This document shows positions 35,434 to 43,788 of a stretch of 64,000 nt of DNA, piece after piece (positions within the stretch are counted from its first letter, which is position 1; every line of letters starts with the position of its first letter). A program made the translations under genes and the position numbers. The notes under the pieces are model-generated. The model saw only the letters and a program-made list of their open reading frames with translations. It did no database searches and was not told where the DNA came from. The stretch lies in contig NZ_JACJPL010000028.1 of assembly GCF_014696065.1 (NCBI RefSeq), forward strand, positions 114,979 through 178,978, given 5' to 3'. The DNA is from Leptolyngbya sp. FACHB-261. GTDB taxonomy: Bacteria; Cyanobacteriota; Cyanobacteriia; FACHB-261.

Positions 35434-35475
35434 ATTGCCTGTCCATCAAAACTAAACGAAAAACTAGGCAGAGAA

Positions 35476-36057
35476 CTAGGCAATCTGCCAAGTTTCCTCG
35501 GGCAAACGACGGTAAATGCCTTGCTGTCGTTGCATAAACTGGTAGCCGATCAACTCGCGGCGCAGAGTTGCACAGTCTGGGTGGCGTCGTTGCAAAATCT
35601 CGTTGACGCTGCGCTCTGGATAATCCACCCCCTCCTCAAATTGGCCCACGAGCCATTTCAGAATCACCCAGCGCTTCTTGCGGCTAGCGGGAATCTCTTT
35701 GAGTCGCCCCTCCTCTAGGAAGTTACTGAGGATCTTGCGCTCCCAAGCTTGACCCTCCACTTCTGTGACTAGGGAGGCAAGTTGAGCTGGGGAAAAGACG
35801 ATCTGGTTGAGCTGTGTCAGGGCCTCTGTATTCAGCTGGTACCAGTGAGTGTTGCCCTCAGGGCGCATCTTGACCAGCTTCAATTCCTTGAGCTTGGCCA
35901 AGTGATGAGAGATGGTTGGCTCTCGCAACTCCAGCAAGGTTGCCAGTTCTTCCACACTGCACTCACGGTTGGCGAGTAGGCCAAGCAGCTTGAGGCGGCT
36001 CTCGTTAGCCAGGGCCTTAAAGAAGCTCAGCAGGGTCTGCAATTCTTGGTTTTCCAC
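35476..36057 (-). CDS. ArsR-family regulator with DUF2087 domain
   Basis: The 193-residue protein has an N-terminal ArsR winged helix (about residues 8-90: FKALANESRLKLLGLLANR, SVEELATLLELREPTISHHL) and a C-terminal DUF2087 domain (about 105-185: KKRWVILKWLVGQFEEGVDYPERSVNEIL, ATLRRELIGYQFMQR). No cysteine pair typical of metal-sensing ArsR proteins stands out, so the ligand is probably not a metal. It should repress from the palindrome just upstream of its start (36080-36109), probably autoregulating. Convergent with the small gene at 35233-35433. Targets other than itself are not clear. Confidence 0.9.
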   Translation of the reverse strand: MENQELQTLLSFFKALANESRLKLLGLLANRECSVEELATLLELREPTISHHLAKLKELKLVKMRPEGNTHWYQLNTEALTQLNQIVFSPAQLASLVTEVEGQAWERKILSNFLEEGRLKEIPASRKKRWVILKWLVGQFEEGVDYPERSVNEILQRRHPDCATLRRELIGYQFMQRQQGIYRRLPEETWQIA

Positions 36058-36079
36058 ACGGGCTCCCTACTTAGACAGG

Positions 36080-36109
36080 TATCTAATTAGAAGTATATCG
36101 AATTAGATA
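36080..36109. promoter_or_regulatory. Operator palindrome upstream of the ArsR gene
   Basis: TATCTAATT and AATTAGATA form a perfect 9-bp inverted repeat with a 12-base centre, 23 bases upstream of the ArsR start. Size and position fit an autoregulatory ArsR operator overlapping the promoter. Confidence 0.65.
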
Positions 36110-36205
36110 GGCCAAGGTAGAGGAGAATCAGCCAAGTTGCCCCTGTTAAGGAACTGTTGGCAGGGTTCGGTAGCTGTTTTGAGAGTGGCTGTTCACACAG
36201 TGCAG

Positions 36206-36352
36206 TTACCGTCTGAAATGCGAACGTCGGTCGAGCCAAGCTCTGGCTTCGTCTTCTGAATTCAATTGATGGTGTGCTTGAGTGGTCGGATCGTAAATCT
36301 GCCAGCAACCGTTTCTCTCTTGCCAAACCTGCAATTCGGGGCTTTGAACCAT
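36206..36352 (-). CDS. Small cyanobacterial-type protein, 48 residues
   Basis: The C-terminal 45 residues, with ELQVWQERNGCWQIYDP, TTQAHHQLNSEDEARAWL and DRRSHFRR, resemble short cyanobacterial hypothetical proteins I remember as having VWQxRD, YDP and SEEEVRxW motifs. The frame extends to 36478, but the extra N-terminal residues look unlike the family and the ATG at 36352 is the nearest start. No convincing ribosome site is visible, so the start is uncertain. Function unknown. Confidence 0.5.
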   Translation of the reverse strand: MVQSPELQVWQERNGCWQIYDPTTQAHHQLNSEDEARAWLDRRSHFRR

Positions 36353-36789
36353 GCCTTGAGCCAACTTCTGCAAGCTTAGTTTCAGTATGGATAATAGCAA
36401 CTCAGAAAAACGCGAGGAGGTTAATTTTGGGCTTGATTGAGTCAAAGATAAGAAGTGATTTGGTGAAGAAGATCGCATTGCTAGAAATGCTCCTTTTAAT
36501 AAGCAAGCTATTGGCTATCTCTGTCTAGATCCAATCTACGCAAAGCTCGTAACTAACACATTCCCCTTTGCTGCCAACCCATACCTATTAATCGGCTAAT
36601 TTGATTGCATAAAAGTGCAAATCTCTGTTCGCCCTGAACCCGCTTCCAAAGCTAGCCTTAGCAGAGCGAGCCAAAAGTTTTTCGTTTTCAAAGAGTTCTT
36701 ACAACCCTACCGATTAACCCGCCGCTCCTTTATCATCTATCATCCAAGCTTTGCGCTCTTTTCTGTTTCTTCGACGTGGGCAGACGATA
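36353..36789. other. Intergenic, upstream of thrC
   Basis: Nothing firm is seen in these 437 bases. Short open frames exist on both strands but lack coding character. The thrC promoter should lie near the right end. Confidence 0.5.
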
Positions 36790-38193
36790 ATGCAGTACAT
36801 CAGCACCCGCGGCAGCGCCCCTGCCCTCACTTTTCCTGACGCCGTCCTAGCTGGCCTAGCCAGCGATGGTGGCCTGTACCTGCCGGAAAGCTATCCACAG
36901 TTTTCTGCCGCCGAGTGGCAAAAGCTGGCAACGCTACCGTACCCCGAATTGGCAGCCAGGATCATGGAGCCCTATGTGGGCAGCAGCATCCCTTACTCAA
37001 CGCTGCTGGCCTTAGCTCAACAGACTTACAGCAAATTTCATCATCCAGCCATCGCGCCGCTGAAACAGCTGAGCCATGATCACTGGCTTCTAGAACTATT
37101 CCATGGCCCAACCATTGCCTTCAAGGATTACGCCCTACAGTTTCTGGGACGGCTGTTCGACTATCTACTCGAAAAGCGCTCCAAAAAACTGACGATCATC
37201 GGTGCAACCTCCGGTGACACTGGCTCTGCTGCCATTGAGGCCTGCCGGGATAAGTCAACCATGGACATTATCATCCTGTATCCCCATGGTCGGGTATCCG
37301 ATGTGCAACGGCGGCAGATGACAACCGTTGCCTCCAGCAATGTCCACACCATTGCGCTGGAGGGGACCTTCGACGATTGCCAGAACATGCTGAAAGCTCT
37401 GTTTAGCGATATGTCTTTGCGGCAAGAGCGCCATTTATCGGCGGTGAACTCAATCAATTGGGCCCGCATCCTGGCACAGGTTGTTTACTATGCCTACGCG
37501 GCCCTTGCCCTGGGCGCACCCCATCGCGCTGTCTCCTTCGCAGTGCCAACTGGCAATTTCGGCAATGTCTTTGCGGCTTACGTTGCCCCCCAAATGGGAC
37601 TACCGGTCAAGCATCTCGCCATCGGCACCAACAAAAATGATATTCTCACCCGTTTTTTTGAAACTGGCAGCATGAGTATCACCGGGGTGGAACCCAGCAT
37701 TAGCCCCAGTATGGATATCCAGGTTTCTAGCAATTTCGAGCGTCTGCTCTTTGACCACTACAAGCGGGATGGCGCTCAGGTTGCGTTAGCAATGAACGGC
37801 TTTCGCCAATCCGGAAAGTTCCAAATTAGCGCCGAAGGCCTGCTGCAATTACAGCGAACCTTTAAGGCCTACCGCCTTGATGACGATCAGACCCTGGCAG
37901 TGATCCGCAAGGTGTACCAGGAAACGGGCGAACTAATTGACCCACACACCGCGATTGGCGTTGCCGCAGCGGGACGGGCCATTGAGCCCGGCATTCCAGT
38001 GGTGTCCCTGGCCTGTGCCCACCCAGCCAAATTTCCCAAGGCTGTCAAGCAAGCGACAGGCGTCCATCCACCGCTACCAGACTGGCTGGCCGACCTGCAC
38101 CAACGCCAAGAACGGACTACTGTTTTGCCCAATAGCTATAGCCAGGTGAAGGAGTTTGTTCTGGGCTGCACTTCCAGCTCGCTGGCCAGTTGA
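36790..38193 (+). CDS. thrC: Threonine synthase
   Basis: This 467-residue enzyme converts O-phosphohomoserine to threonine with pyridoxal phosphate, the last step of threonine synthesis. It is of the E. coli/yeast class: the Thr_synth_N opening MQYISTRGSAPALTF and GGLYLPESYP, then the PLP-binding core with the lysine in IAFKDYALQF (about residue 112), the ATSGDTGSAA loop and VPTGNFGN. The ATG at 36790 is chosen because it yields the conserved N-terminus; the frame is open to 36751. It stands alone, with no hom or thrB nearby. The reading frame is full length. Confidence 0.95.
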   Translation: MQYISTRGSAPALTFPDAVLAGLASDGGLYLPESYPQFSAAEWQKLATLPYPELAARIMEPYVGSSIPYSTLLALAQQTYSKFHHPAIAPLKQLSHDHWLLELFHGPTIAFKDYALQFLGRLFDYLLEKRSKKLTIIGATSGDTGSAAIEACRDKSTMDIIILYPHGRVSDVQRRQMTTVASSNVHTIALEGTFDDCQNMLKALFSDMSLRQERHLSAVNSINWARILAQVVYYAYAALALGAPHRAVSFAVPTGNFGNVFAAYVAPQMGLPVKHLAIGTNKNDILTRFFETGSMSITGVEPSISPSMDIQVSSNFERLLFDHYKRDGAQVALAMNGFRQSGKFQISAEGLLQLQRTFKAYRLDDDQTLAVIRKVYQETGELIDPHTAIGVAAAGRAIEPGIPVVSLACAHPAKFPKAVKQATGVHPPLPDWLADLHQRQERTTVLPNSYSQVKEFVLGCTSSSLAS

Positions 38194-38220
38194 GAGGCCA
38201 GCTGAGAGACCAGTTAAGAG
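38185..38220. repeat. Three 12-bp tandem repeats across the thrC stop
   Basis: GCCAGTTGAGAG, GCCAGCTGAGAG and ACCAGTTAAGAG lie end to end. The thrC TGA (38191-38193) lies in the first unit. The 12-bp length keeps frame, so copies of this unit could move the stop. No function is known. Confidence 0.75.
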
Positions 38221-38448
38221 TTCCAGGGCAGGATAGTCGCAGAGAAGGGGACAGAGAAGAGTAAGAGCTGTGGCTGCGCTACCTCAGCAATGAGCAAACG
38301 CAGCTCTACCTCGGAGGGCTGAGCTTATGGAGATCGTTCCGGATAAAACAGCCTGAGCGAGAATGCTAGCTCAAACGCCACAGAGCCGGCATGACAGCCT
38401 TCTCTGCGGCTAACCCACCAGCGGGTACGAACCGCTAACAGGCTAATT

Positions 38449-38676
38449 ATGAATACATCTACCGAATTGCCTAAACAGGCTGAACTGACCAAAAAATCAA
38501 CCAAAGCTACTGAACTAGCAACAAAAGCAACTCAAGCAGCTGAGCATGACTTTACCGGCTTCTGGGAAGCCTTCCTCTTGGGTCTGCAAGGAGAGGAGTT
38601 GCCGGTGGATATGTGGGGGTTGTTCAGCCTGGACGGCTGGCAACGAGGCTGGAAGGCCCGGGAAGAGCTCCATTAA
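38449..38676 (+). CDS. Small protein, 75 residues, unknown
   Basis: The N-terminal half is a Lys/Thr/Ala-rich helix (LTKKSTKATELATKATQAAEH) and the C-terminal half is aromatic and Gly-rich (FTGFWEAFLLGLQGEE, MWGLFSLDGWQRGWKAREEL). No signal peptide or family is recognised. It has its own short upstream gap after thrC, and a weak hairpin (AGGGCA/TGCCCT) lies just downstream at about 38701-38725. The composition looks coding, but support is limited to frame and start. Confidence 0.5.
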   Translation: MNTSTELPKQAELTKKSTKATELATKATQAAEHDFTGFWEAFLLGLQGEELPVDMWGLFSLDGWQRGWKAREELH

Positions 38677-38908
38677 ATAAATTGTGAATAGAAAAAGGGC
38701 TAGGGCAGTGACTCTGCTTGCCCTCCTACCGGTTTGAGCTCTGGACCCTGAGTTCAAAACTCGAAGTGGTGGGAGATTGTATTGCTCCGTTAAATTGCTG
38801 CATTGAATAAAGTGAATAAAGTTTCAAGGTCCGGGCTGCAATCCCCAAGCTTTGAGAAGCTTCTACGGATGCTTAGTTTGAGCCGTACCAATTTTGGACC
38901 TAATCCAG

Positions 38909-39922
38909 ATGCTTTCAGCCCCTTCTCCCCAGCACTCGCAGCACTCCAGAAACCTCCATAGAAACCCAGGTGTTTGGCTCAGTATGCTCCTGGTGACTTT
39001 AGTAACGAGCTGCTCCTCTGCCCAGCCGCCTCAATCGACGGGTGAGGGGGGCCCACCTACGGGTTCCCCAGCCTCTCCTCAGGCCACCCAAGCACCCAGT
39101 TCTGCTGCCTCTGCGCCTGCCAGTCCTGCACCCGACGCGCCCAAGTCCAGCCCATCCTCTCCAGCTTCAGGCTCGTCCTCAGCTTCGGCGACTTCATCTG
39201 CTCAGCTTCCCTTGGCTCAAGATCAAGTGCTGCAGCGACTAGATGGCATTCCGGTGTTTACACTCGCGAATGCTAAGGGTGCTCCGATTACTGCATCATC
39301 GCCCCAGGTTGCTCAGGGCGCTCCCATCGTCACCTTCTTCTTGAGCTATCAAGAAGCTCAGCAACTCCTCACGCAGCTCCGCAGCCAAAATCCCAGCGTT
39401 GGGCGAGAGGCAAAGATCATGCCCCTGTCATTGAGCCGTGCGCTCCAGCTGGCTCATCAGCAAAACCCTGCGCAAGGAAGTGCTTCCCCAGGTGCCGCCC
39501 CACCAAGTGGTCAACAACGCCCGATTTTTCAATTCAGGCCTAATCCAGAAAGCCTGCAGGCCGCTACCAAAATCCAGCAGGCCAATGGACAGTCGGGACA
39601 AAGCATCTCCGGGGTGCCTGTGTTCTTTCTCAAGGGAGCTAGCCAAAACCAGCAGGGACTCGTCACCATCAGCCGGGACGGCAAAAGTGCTATTCCCTTT
39701 TTCTTTGATCAGCAAGATGCCAAGAAGCTGCTCGATCAGCTGCAACAAAAACAACCCGATCTTGCCAAGTCAACCCGGCTAGAGGTCACCAGCCTGACCC
39801 AGGTGCTTAGTTCCGAGCTTGACCCAGCAACCAAGGCTACGACTCAGCAGTTTACATTCGTGCCTTCCCGAGCTGAGGTGGAATCGGCTCAAAGTCTGAA
39901 GACAAGTAAACCAGCAAGCTAG
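38909..39922 (+). CDS. Tic22-like lipoprotein
   Basis: The 337-residue product has a signal peptide with a lipobox at LVTSC, then a Ser/Pro/Ala-rich linker and two Tic22-type halves. The first is LDGIPVFTLANAKGAPI with TFFLSYQEAQQLL, the second is ISGVPVFFLKGASQNQQGL with PFFFDQQDAKKLL. Cyanobacterial Tic22 homologues act in the periplasm and help outer-membrane biogenesis. A lipoprotein form with a long low-complexity linker is unusual and would tether it. The ATG at 38909 is preferred over a TTG at 38894, which gives an extra five residues. It stands alone on the plus strand, with convergent genes to the right. Confidence 0.8.
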   Translation: MLSAPSPQHSQHSRNLHRNPGVWLSMLLVTLVTSCSSAQPPQSTGEGGPPTGSPASPQATQAPSSAASAPASPAPDAPKSSPSSPASGSSSASATSSAQLPLAQDQVLQRLDGIPVFTLANAKGAPITASSPQVAQGAPIVTFFLSYQEAQQLLTQLRSQNPSVGREAKIMPLSLSRALQLAHQQNPAQGSASPGAAPPSGQQRPIFQFRPNPESLQAATKIQQANGQSGQSISGVPVFFLKGASQNQQGLVTISRDGKSAIPFFFDQQDAKKLLDQLQQKQPDLAKSTRLEVTSLTQVLSSELDPATKATTQQFTFVPSRAEVESAQSLKTSKPAS

Positions 39923-39938
39923 GTCTGGAAAGGCTCAG

Positions 39939-41192
39939 TCAGGCAGACTCGTCTTCGAAGTCGATAGCTAGGACAGTTGCATGGGGGTCCAGGTCTGTCT
40001 CACTTAAGGCAATCACCAGTTCCCCCAGCGGATCTCGACTAAAGGAATCTAGGATGGCGCAACGACTGGTATAGGACAGTGGCTTGCGGTTGGATAGCAA
40101 CTGGACGCCCTTGACTCTGCGGATCGGCACACCCCGAACCGTGACGCTGTCATAGGGTTTCAGGAGCAGATGCAGATAGACTCGCTTGCCCTTCCGGGTT
40201 GAGGGACCGTAGAACTGCCAGGGCTCCAGCCCTGGCTGCGTGCCAAGAATGCTTTCGTGATGCAGAGCCATCCAGGTCTGTACTGTCTCTAGGCGCTCCA
40301 GCAACTCTGGCTGAATCTGGCCATTGCCCATCGGACTGACGTTGAGCAGTAGGTTGCCGCCCTTTGCTGCCGCCTCACACAGGGTATGGATAATCTGACG
40401 GGCCGACTTGAACTGCCGATCAGCCGGGTTATAACCCCAGCTTTCATTGATGGTCAAACAGGTTTCCCAACTCCGCTCAGGGGGTTGGGCTGGGACAAAT
40501 TGCTCAGGCGTATCGAAATTGCCATAGCCCGGCAGGCGGTCGTTGATCAAGATCTCGGGTTGCAGTTCCCGGATCATCTTGTGGATTGCCTCCGTCTGCC
40601 ACTGTTCCGGCGTGCGCTCCCAGGCGCCATCAAACCAGAGAATATCGATGGGGCCATAATCGGTCAGTAGTTCGCGCAACTGGGCAAACAGAAACTGAGT
40701 GAAGCGCTGCCACTGCTCAGTGCTGGGCTGTCGAAACTGGCCAAAGCGATAGGGCTTATCGGCTTCGGTGAAAGCGGGATAGTCTGGGTGATGCCAGTCG
40801 ATGAGAGAAAAATATAGGCCGACACGCAGGCCCTCGGCTCGCATCGCTGTTACGAATTCCCGCACAATATCTTTGCGGTAGGGCGTGTGCTCGATCGAGA
40901 AATCAGACTGGCGGGTGTGAAATAGAGCAAAGCCATCGTGGTGCTTGGCAGTCAGGATGACGTACTGCATCCCTAGTTGTTTTGCCAGCGCAGCCCACTG
41001 TTGGGGGTCATAACTTTGTGGATTAAAGGTCTGTGCCGTCCGCTGATATTCCTCAACTGGAATGTCGGTGCAGAAGGGCAAACTGAAGACACCTCCCACT
41101 AAAGGCCAGGACAACTCGCAACCCTGCTGGCTACTGTGGCCCCAATGCACAAACATGCCAAACCGAGCCGTATTAAACCAGCTTTTGATCAT
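39939..41192 (-). CDS. Alpha-L-fucosidase (GH29)
   Basis: The 417-residue enzyme should hydrolyse alpha-L-fucosides. Family marks are the opening SWFNTARFGMFVHWGHSS, the YVILTAKHHDGFALF strand, GLYFSLIDWHHPDYPAF and DILWFDGAW, where the Asp (about residue 188) is the expected nucleophile. No signal peptide is present, so it is probably cytoplasmic. Full length relative to bacterial GH29. It lies 28 bases downstream of an SDR dehydrogenase gene on the same strand, so the two may act together on a fucose or related sugar. It is probably intact. Confidence 0.92.
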   Translation of the reverse strand: MIKSWFNTARFGMFVHWGHSSQQGCELSWPLVGGVFSLPFCTDIPVEEYQRTAQTFNPQSYDPQQWAALAKQLGMQYVILTAKHHDGFALFHTRQSDFSIEHTPYRKDIVREFVTAMRAEGLRVGLYFSLIDWHHPDYPAFTEADKPYRFGQFRQPSTEQWQRFTQFLFAQLRELLTDYGPIDILWFDGAWERTPEQWQTEAIHKMIRELQPEILINDRLPGYGNFDTPEQFVPAQPPERSWETCLTINESWGYNPADRQFKSARQIIHTLCEAAAKGGNLLLNVSPMGNGQIQPELLERLETVQTWMALHHESILGTQPGLEPWQFYGPSTRKGKRVYLHLLLKPYDSVTVRGVPIRRVKGVQLLSNRKPLSYTSRCAILDSFSRDPLGELVIALSETDLDPHATVLAIDFEDESA

Positions 41193-41220
41193 TCGCTTGG
41201 GTTATTGAAGAACCTGAATT

Positions 41221-41979
41221 CTACCGAACATAGGAGGCACCGTTAATGTCAATTGTGGTGCCAGTGGCGTGGGGAGCCAAACCAGAGGCTAAAAATGCAA
41301 TCACATTCGCCACATCTTGGGTCGGAGCAGGCTTTCCCATTGGAATATCTCGCGTGACATAATCTGCGCCTCGCTCCTGCATGACTTGTTCAATGCGTTC
41401 GGTATGCACAAAGCCGGGAGCAATGGCAAAAGCAAGAATATTATCTTTGGCAAAGCCACGGGCAATACTGCGGGTCAGCGCAATGACCCCGCCCTTGGAC
41501 GCAGCGTAATGCATGTACTCAGGTCCATCGCCTCGGAAAGCAGCTCGGCTGGCAACGTTGATGATTATGCCGCCCTGTTGGCTTCTAAAGTGCTGAATTG
41601 CTGCTCGACATAAATTGGCTACGCTCACTAAATTGACTTGTAAAGTTGTTTGCCAAGCCCCTGACCAGATTTCCCATTCATCCTCTACCGCAGCACTCGG
41701 CATCACAGCGGCATTGTTAACCAGAACATCAACTCGTCCTTGCCAGTTAATCGCTTGTTGCCACAATTCAGTTGCGGCATCGGGCAGGCTTAAATCAGCT
41801 GAGACCAGTTGACAACGGTTTGGTCTTATCTGTTCAGCCACTGCTTCTGCTTCGTTTCGGCTACTGCCATAATGCAAAACCACATCGGCTCCAGCCTGAC
41901 TTAGCGTGCGAGCAGTGGTAGCACCAATACCACGGGAGGCTCCGGTTACCAGAACGACCTTTCCCTTCAAATCAATCAT
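41221..41979 (-). CDS. SDR-family oxidoreductase
   Basis: This 252-residue short-chain dehydrogenase/reductase shows the cofactor motif TGASRGIG near residue 12, the NNAAV motif, the Ser in INVAS and the catalytic pair YAASK. The ADLS after strand 3 and the SR after GAS suggest NADP(H) or NAD(H) use without deciding which. The final ITG-like region (GTTIDINGASYVR) is typical. Substrate is unknown. It sits next to the fucosidase gene and may oxidise a released sugar. RBS and length look normal. Confidence 0.92.
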   Translation of the reverse strand: MIDLKGKVVLVTGASRGIGATTARTLSQAGADVVLHYGSSRNEAEAVAEQIRPNRCQLVSADLSLPDAATELWQQAINWQGRVDVLVNNAAVMPSAAVEDEWEIWSGAWQTTLQVNLVSVANLCRAAIQHFRSQQGGIIINVASRAAFRGDGPEYMHYAASKGGVIALTRSIARGFAKDNILAFAIAPGFVHTERIEQVMQERGADYVTRDIPMGKPAPTQDVANVIAFLASGLAPHATGTTIDINGASYVR

Positions 41980-41994
41980 GTTCGATAATCATGG

Positions 41995-42408
41995 TTAACG
42001 GGGATAGCGCTGTAATTCTGTAGTACGTTGGCGAGTCAAGCGAGCAACGCAATCGCTGAATCTGGCGAATTGACCGGTGCCACTGTCCGGGCCTCCCCCT
42101 TCAGACTCACAAGCATCATCTCGATATTGAATCCAGGACCGCTGAGCTGCGACCAAGCGAGAGCGTTCAGCGGCGGAAAGTTGTCGGATCAAGCGTTGAT
42201 AAACCTGGTTGAGTTGCCGATCTGCGGCGTCGGCTGCTTGCTGAGCGCAGAACTGCACTTCTGGTGTGCCTTGAGGATTCTTGCAATCAGGCTGCTGTGC
42301 CAATAGCGTCCGCGTCGGAGTTAGTACTAGAGGGAAAGCGACAACAACGGCCAGTGAAATAGAGCGCAGCATGAGCTTGGTCAATCGGAATACCAACATT
42401 ATGAGCAT
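41995..42408 (-). CDS. LprI-like (DUF1311) exported protein
   Basis: The 137-residue protein carries a signal peptide (hydrophobic stretch to about LLAQQ) and a LprI-type domain with four cysteines: DCKNP, VQFCAQQAADAADRQLNQVYQRL, YRDDACESEGG and FSDCVARLTRQRTTEL. The family includes lysozyme inhibitors and other small periplasmic proteins. The start is uncertain: ATGs at 42408 and 42372 are both possible, and neither has a strong ribosome site. Likely periplasmic. Confidence 0.82.
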   Translation of the reverse strand: MLIMLVFRLTKLMLRSISLAVVVAFPLVLTPTRTLLAQQPDCKNPQGTPEVQFCAQQAADAADRQLNQVYQRLIRQLSAAERSRLVAAQRSWIQYRDDACESEGGGPDSGTGQFARFSDCVARLTRQRTTELQRYPR

Positions 42409-42480
42409 AGTTACGAACAGAGTTCAGCCCAAGAGCTCTCTATTAGTCCTTGAGCTGAAGCCTGAACAGGCTTTGTCGGT

Positions 42481-43506
42481 TTAGCTGTCAATCCCAGAGA
42501 GCACTAGCTTACCGATTGTCTTGCCTGATTCGAGTTGCGTATGGGCTTTTGCTAAATTTGCTGCATTGAGCGAACCGAGGCTTTGAGTCATGGTTGTCTT
42601 CAAGACATTTTGCTCAATTAATTCTGCAGTTTGGTTCAATAAATCGTGCTGCGATTGTATGTCCTCGGTTGCATACATAGACTTCGTGAACATCAGCTCC
42701 CAGACAAAAGTTGCACTCTTGTTTTTGATTAGATTCAGATCAAGCGGTTGTGCTGTTTCGACAATCGAGCAAATCTTGCCCTGTGGCTTGATCACTTCTG
42801 CCATGCTCTTCCAGTGTCCATCGGTGTCATTGAAGCACAGGATGTAATCAACCTCCTGAATGTCTAATTTCGCGAGCTCATCCTTTTTTTCACGATGACT
42901 AATGCAGTAATCAGCACCCATCTTCTGACACCACTCAATAGTTTCTGGCCTGGATGCCGTGGCAATCACTTGCAGTCCGGCAACCTGCTTGGCTAGTTGA
43001 ATCGCAATTGAACCAACTCCGCCCGCACCACCAATAATCAGCACGTGACTAGCTTGATTCTTGGCAGTTTTGCTTGGTTCGATTGCCAATCGTTCAAATA
43101 ATGCTTCCCAAGCTGTGATCGTAGTCAACGGTAATGCGGCGGCTTCCTCAAACGATAGATTGGTCGGTTTGCGGCCAACAATTCGCTCATCCACAGCCTG
43201 GTATTCGCTGTTACTACCAGGGCGAATGAGACTACCTGCGTAATACACTTCATCGCCTGGTTTGAATAACTGCACTGCTTCTCCAACCTGCTCCACAACT
43301 CCAGCCGCATCCCAGCCTAAAATTCTAGGGGTGCTTTGCTTTTCAACGATGGAAGCACGAACCTTGTAATCGACTGGATTGACAGAGATCGCTTTGACTC
43401 GAATGAGTAGATCTCTAGCACCAAGTTGAGGTTGGTCAAGATCGATTTCGGTAAAACAGTTGGGATCACTCGCGAGACGACATTGGTAAACAGCAAGTGC
43501 CTTCAT
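42481..43506 (-). CDS. Zinc-type MDR oxidoreductase (quinone oxidoreductase-like)
   Basis: This 341-residue medium-chain dehydrogenase begins MKALAVYQCRLASD and contains the GWDAAGVVEQVGEAVQLFKPGDEVYYAG segment and the NAD(P)-binding GGAGGVGSIAIQLAK motif. No structural zinc cysteine cluster is seen, as in quinone oxidoreductases. The ATG at 43506 has AGGAG six bases upstream and is preferred over an upstream ATG at 43548. The HxlR remnant at 43651-43743 lies upstream and divergent, an arrangement usual for HxlR-controlled oxidoreductases. Substrate unknown. Confidence 0.9.
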   Translation of the reverse strand: MKALAVYQCRLASDPNCFTEIDLDQPQLGARDLLIRVKAISVNPVDYKVRASIVEKQSTPRILGWDAAGVVEQVGEAVQLFKPGDEVYYAGSLIRPGSNSEYQAVDERIVGRKPTNLSFEEAAALPLTTITAWEALFERLAIEPSKTAKNQASHVLIIGGAGGVGSIAIQLAKQVAGLQVIATASRPETIEWCQKMGADYCISHREKKDELAKLDIQEVDYILCFNDTDGHWKSMAEVIKPQGKICSIVETAQPLDLNLIKNKSATFVWELMFTKSMYATEDIQSQHDLLNQTAELIEQNVLKTTMTQSLGSLNAANLAKAHTQLESGKTIGKLVLSGIDS

Positions 43507-43650
43507 GGTTTCTCCTATAGTTTTTCTGGCGAGAGCATAGGGCCTCAAAGCTCAAGCGTGATGCTTTGATTCTGGGAGCTACCTTGGAGATTGACAAGTA
43601 CGCACATATTTTATGGGTAGTATCAAAAGTTATCCTGTAGAGATGGGGCT

Positions 43651-43743
43651 GTGCGAGATAGAGAATACAGCCATCGCTATAGCTGTGCTATTGAGGCAAT
43701 CCTAGAGGTCATTGGTAGACGGTGGAAGGGAGTGATTCTCTGA
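43651..43743 (+). pseudogene. HxlR-family regulator remnant
   Basis: A 31-codon frame from GTG 43651 reads REYSHRYSCAIEAILEVIG then RRWKGVIL and stops. This matches the opening of the HxlR winged helix (CPVEA-x-L-x-VIGGKWK-x-LIL). The recognition helix and the rest of the domain are absent downstream, so it is a truncated gene. It points toward glpD and away from the MDR oxidoreductase gene it may once have controlled. Confidence 0.65.
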
Positions 43744-43788
43744 GCCATGTAGAGGCAATTCAATGGGAACGGTTTTAGACCTTCTGGT

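Noticed and set aside
36615..36839. 74-residue plus-strand open frame before thrC
   Set aside because: It overlaps the thrC start in another frame and has no family match.
38701..38725. Terminator hairpin AGGGCA/TGCCCT
   Set aside because: The stem is only 6 bp with an 11-base loop and lacks a T-run, so I did not call it as a terminator.
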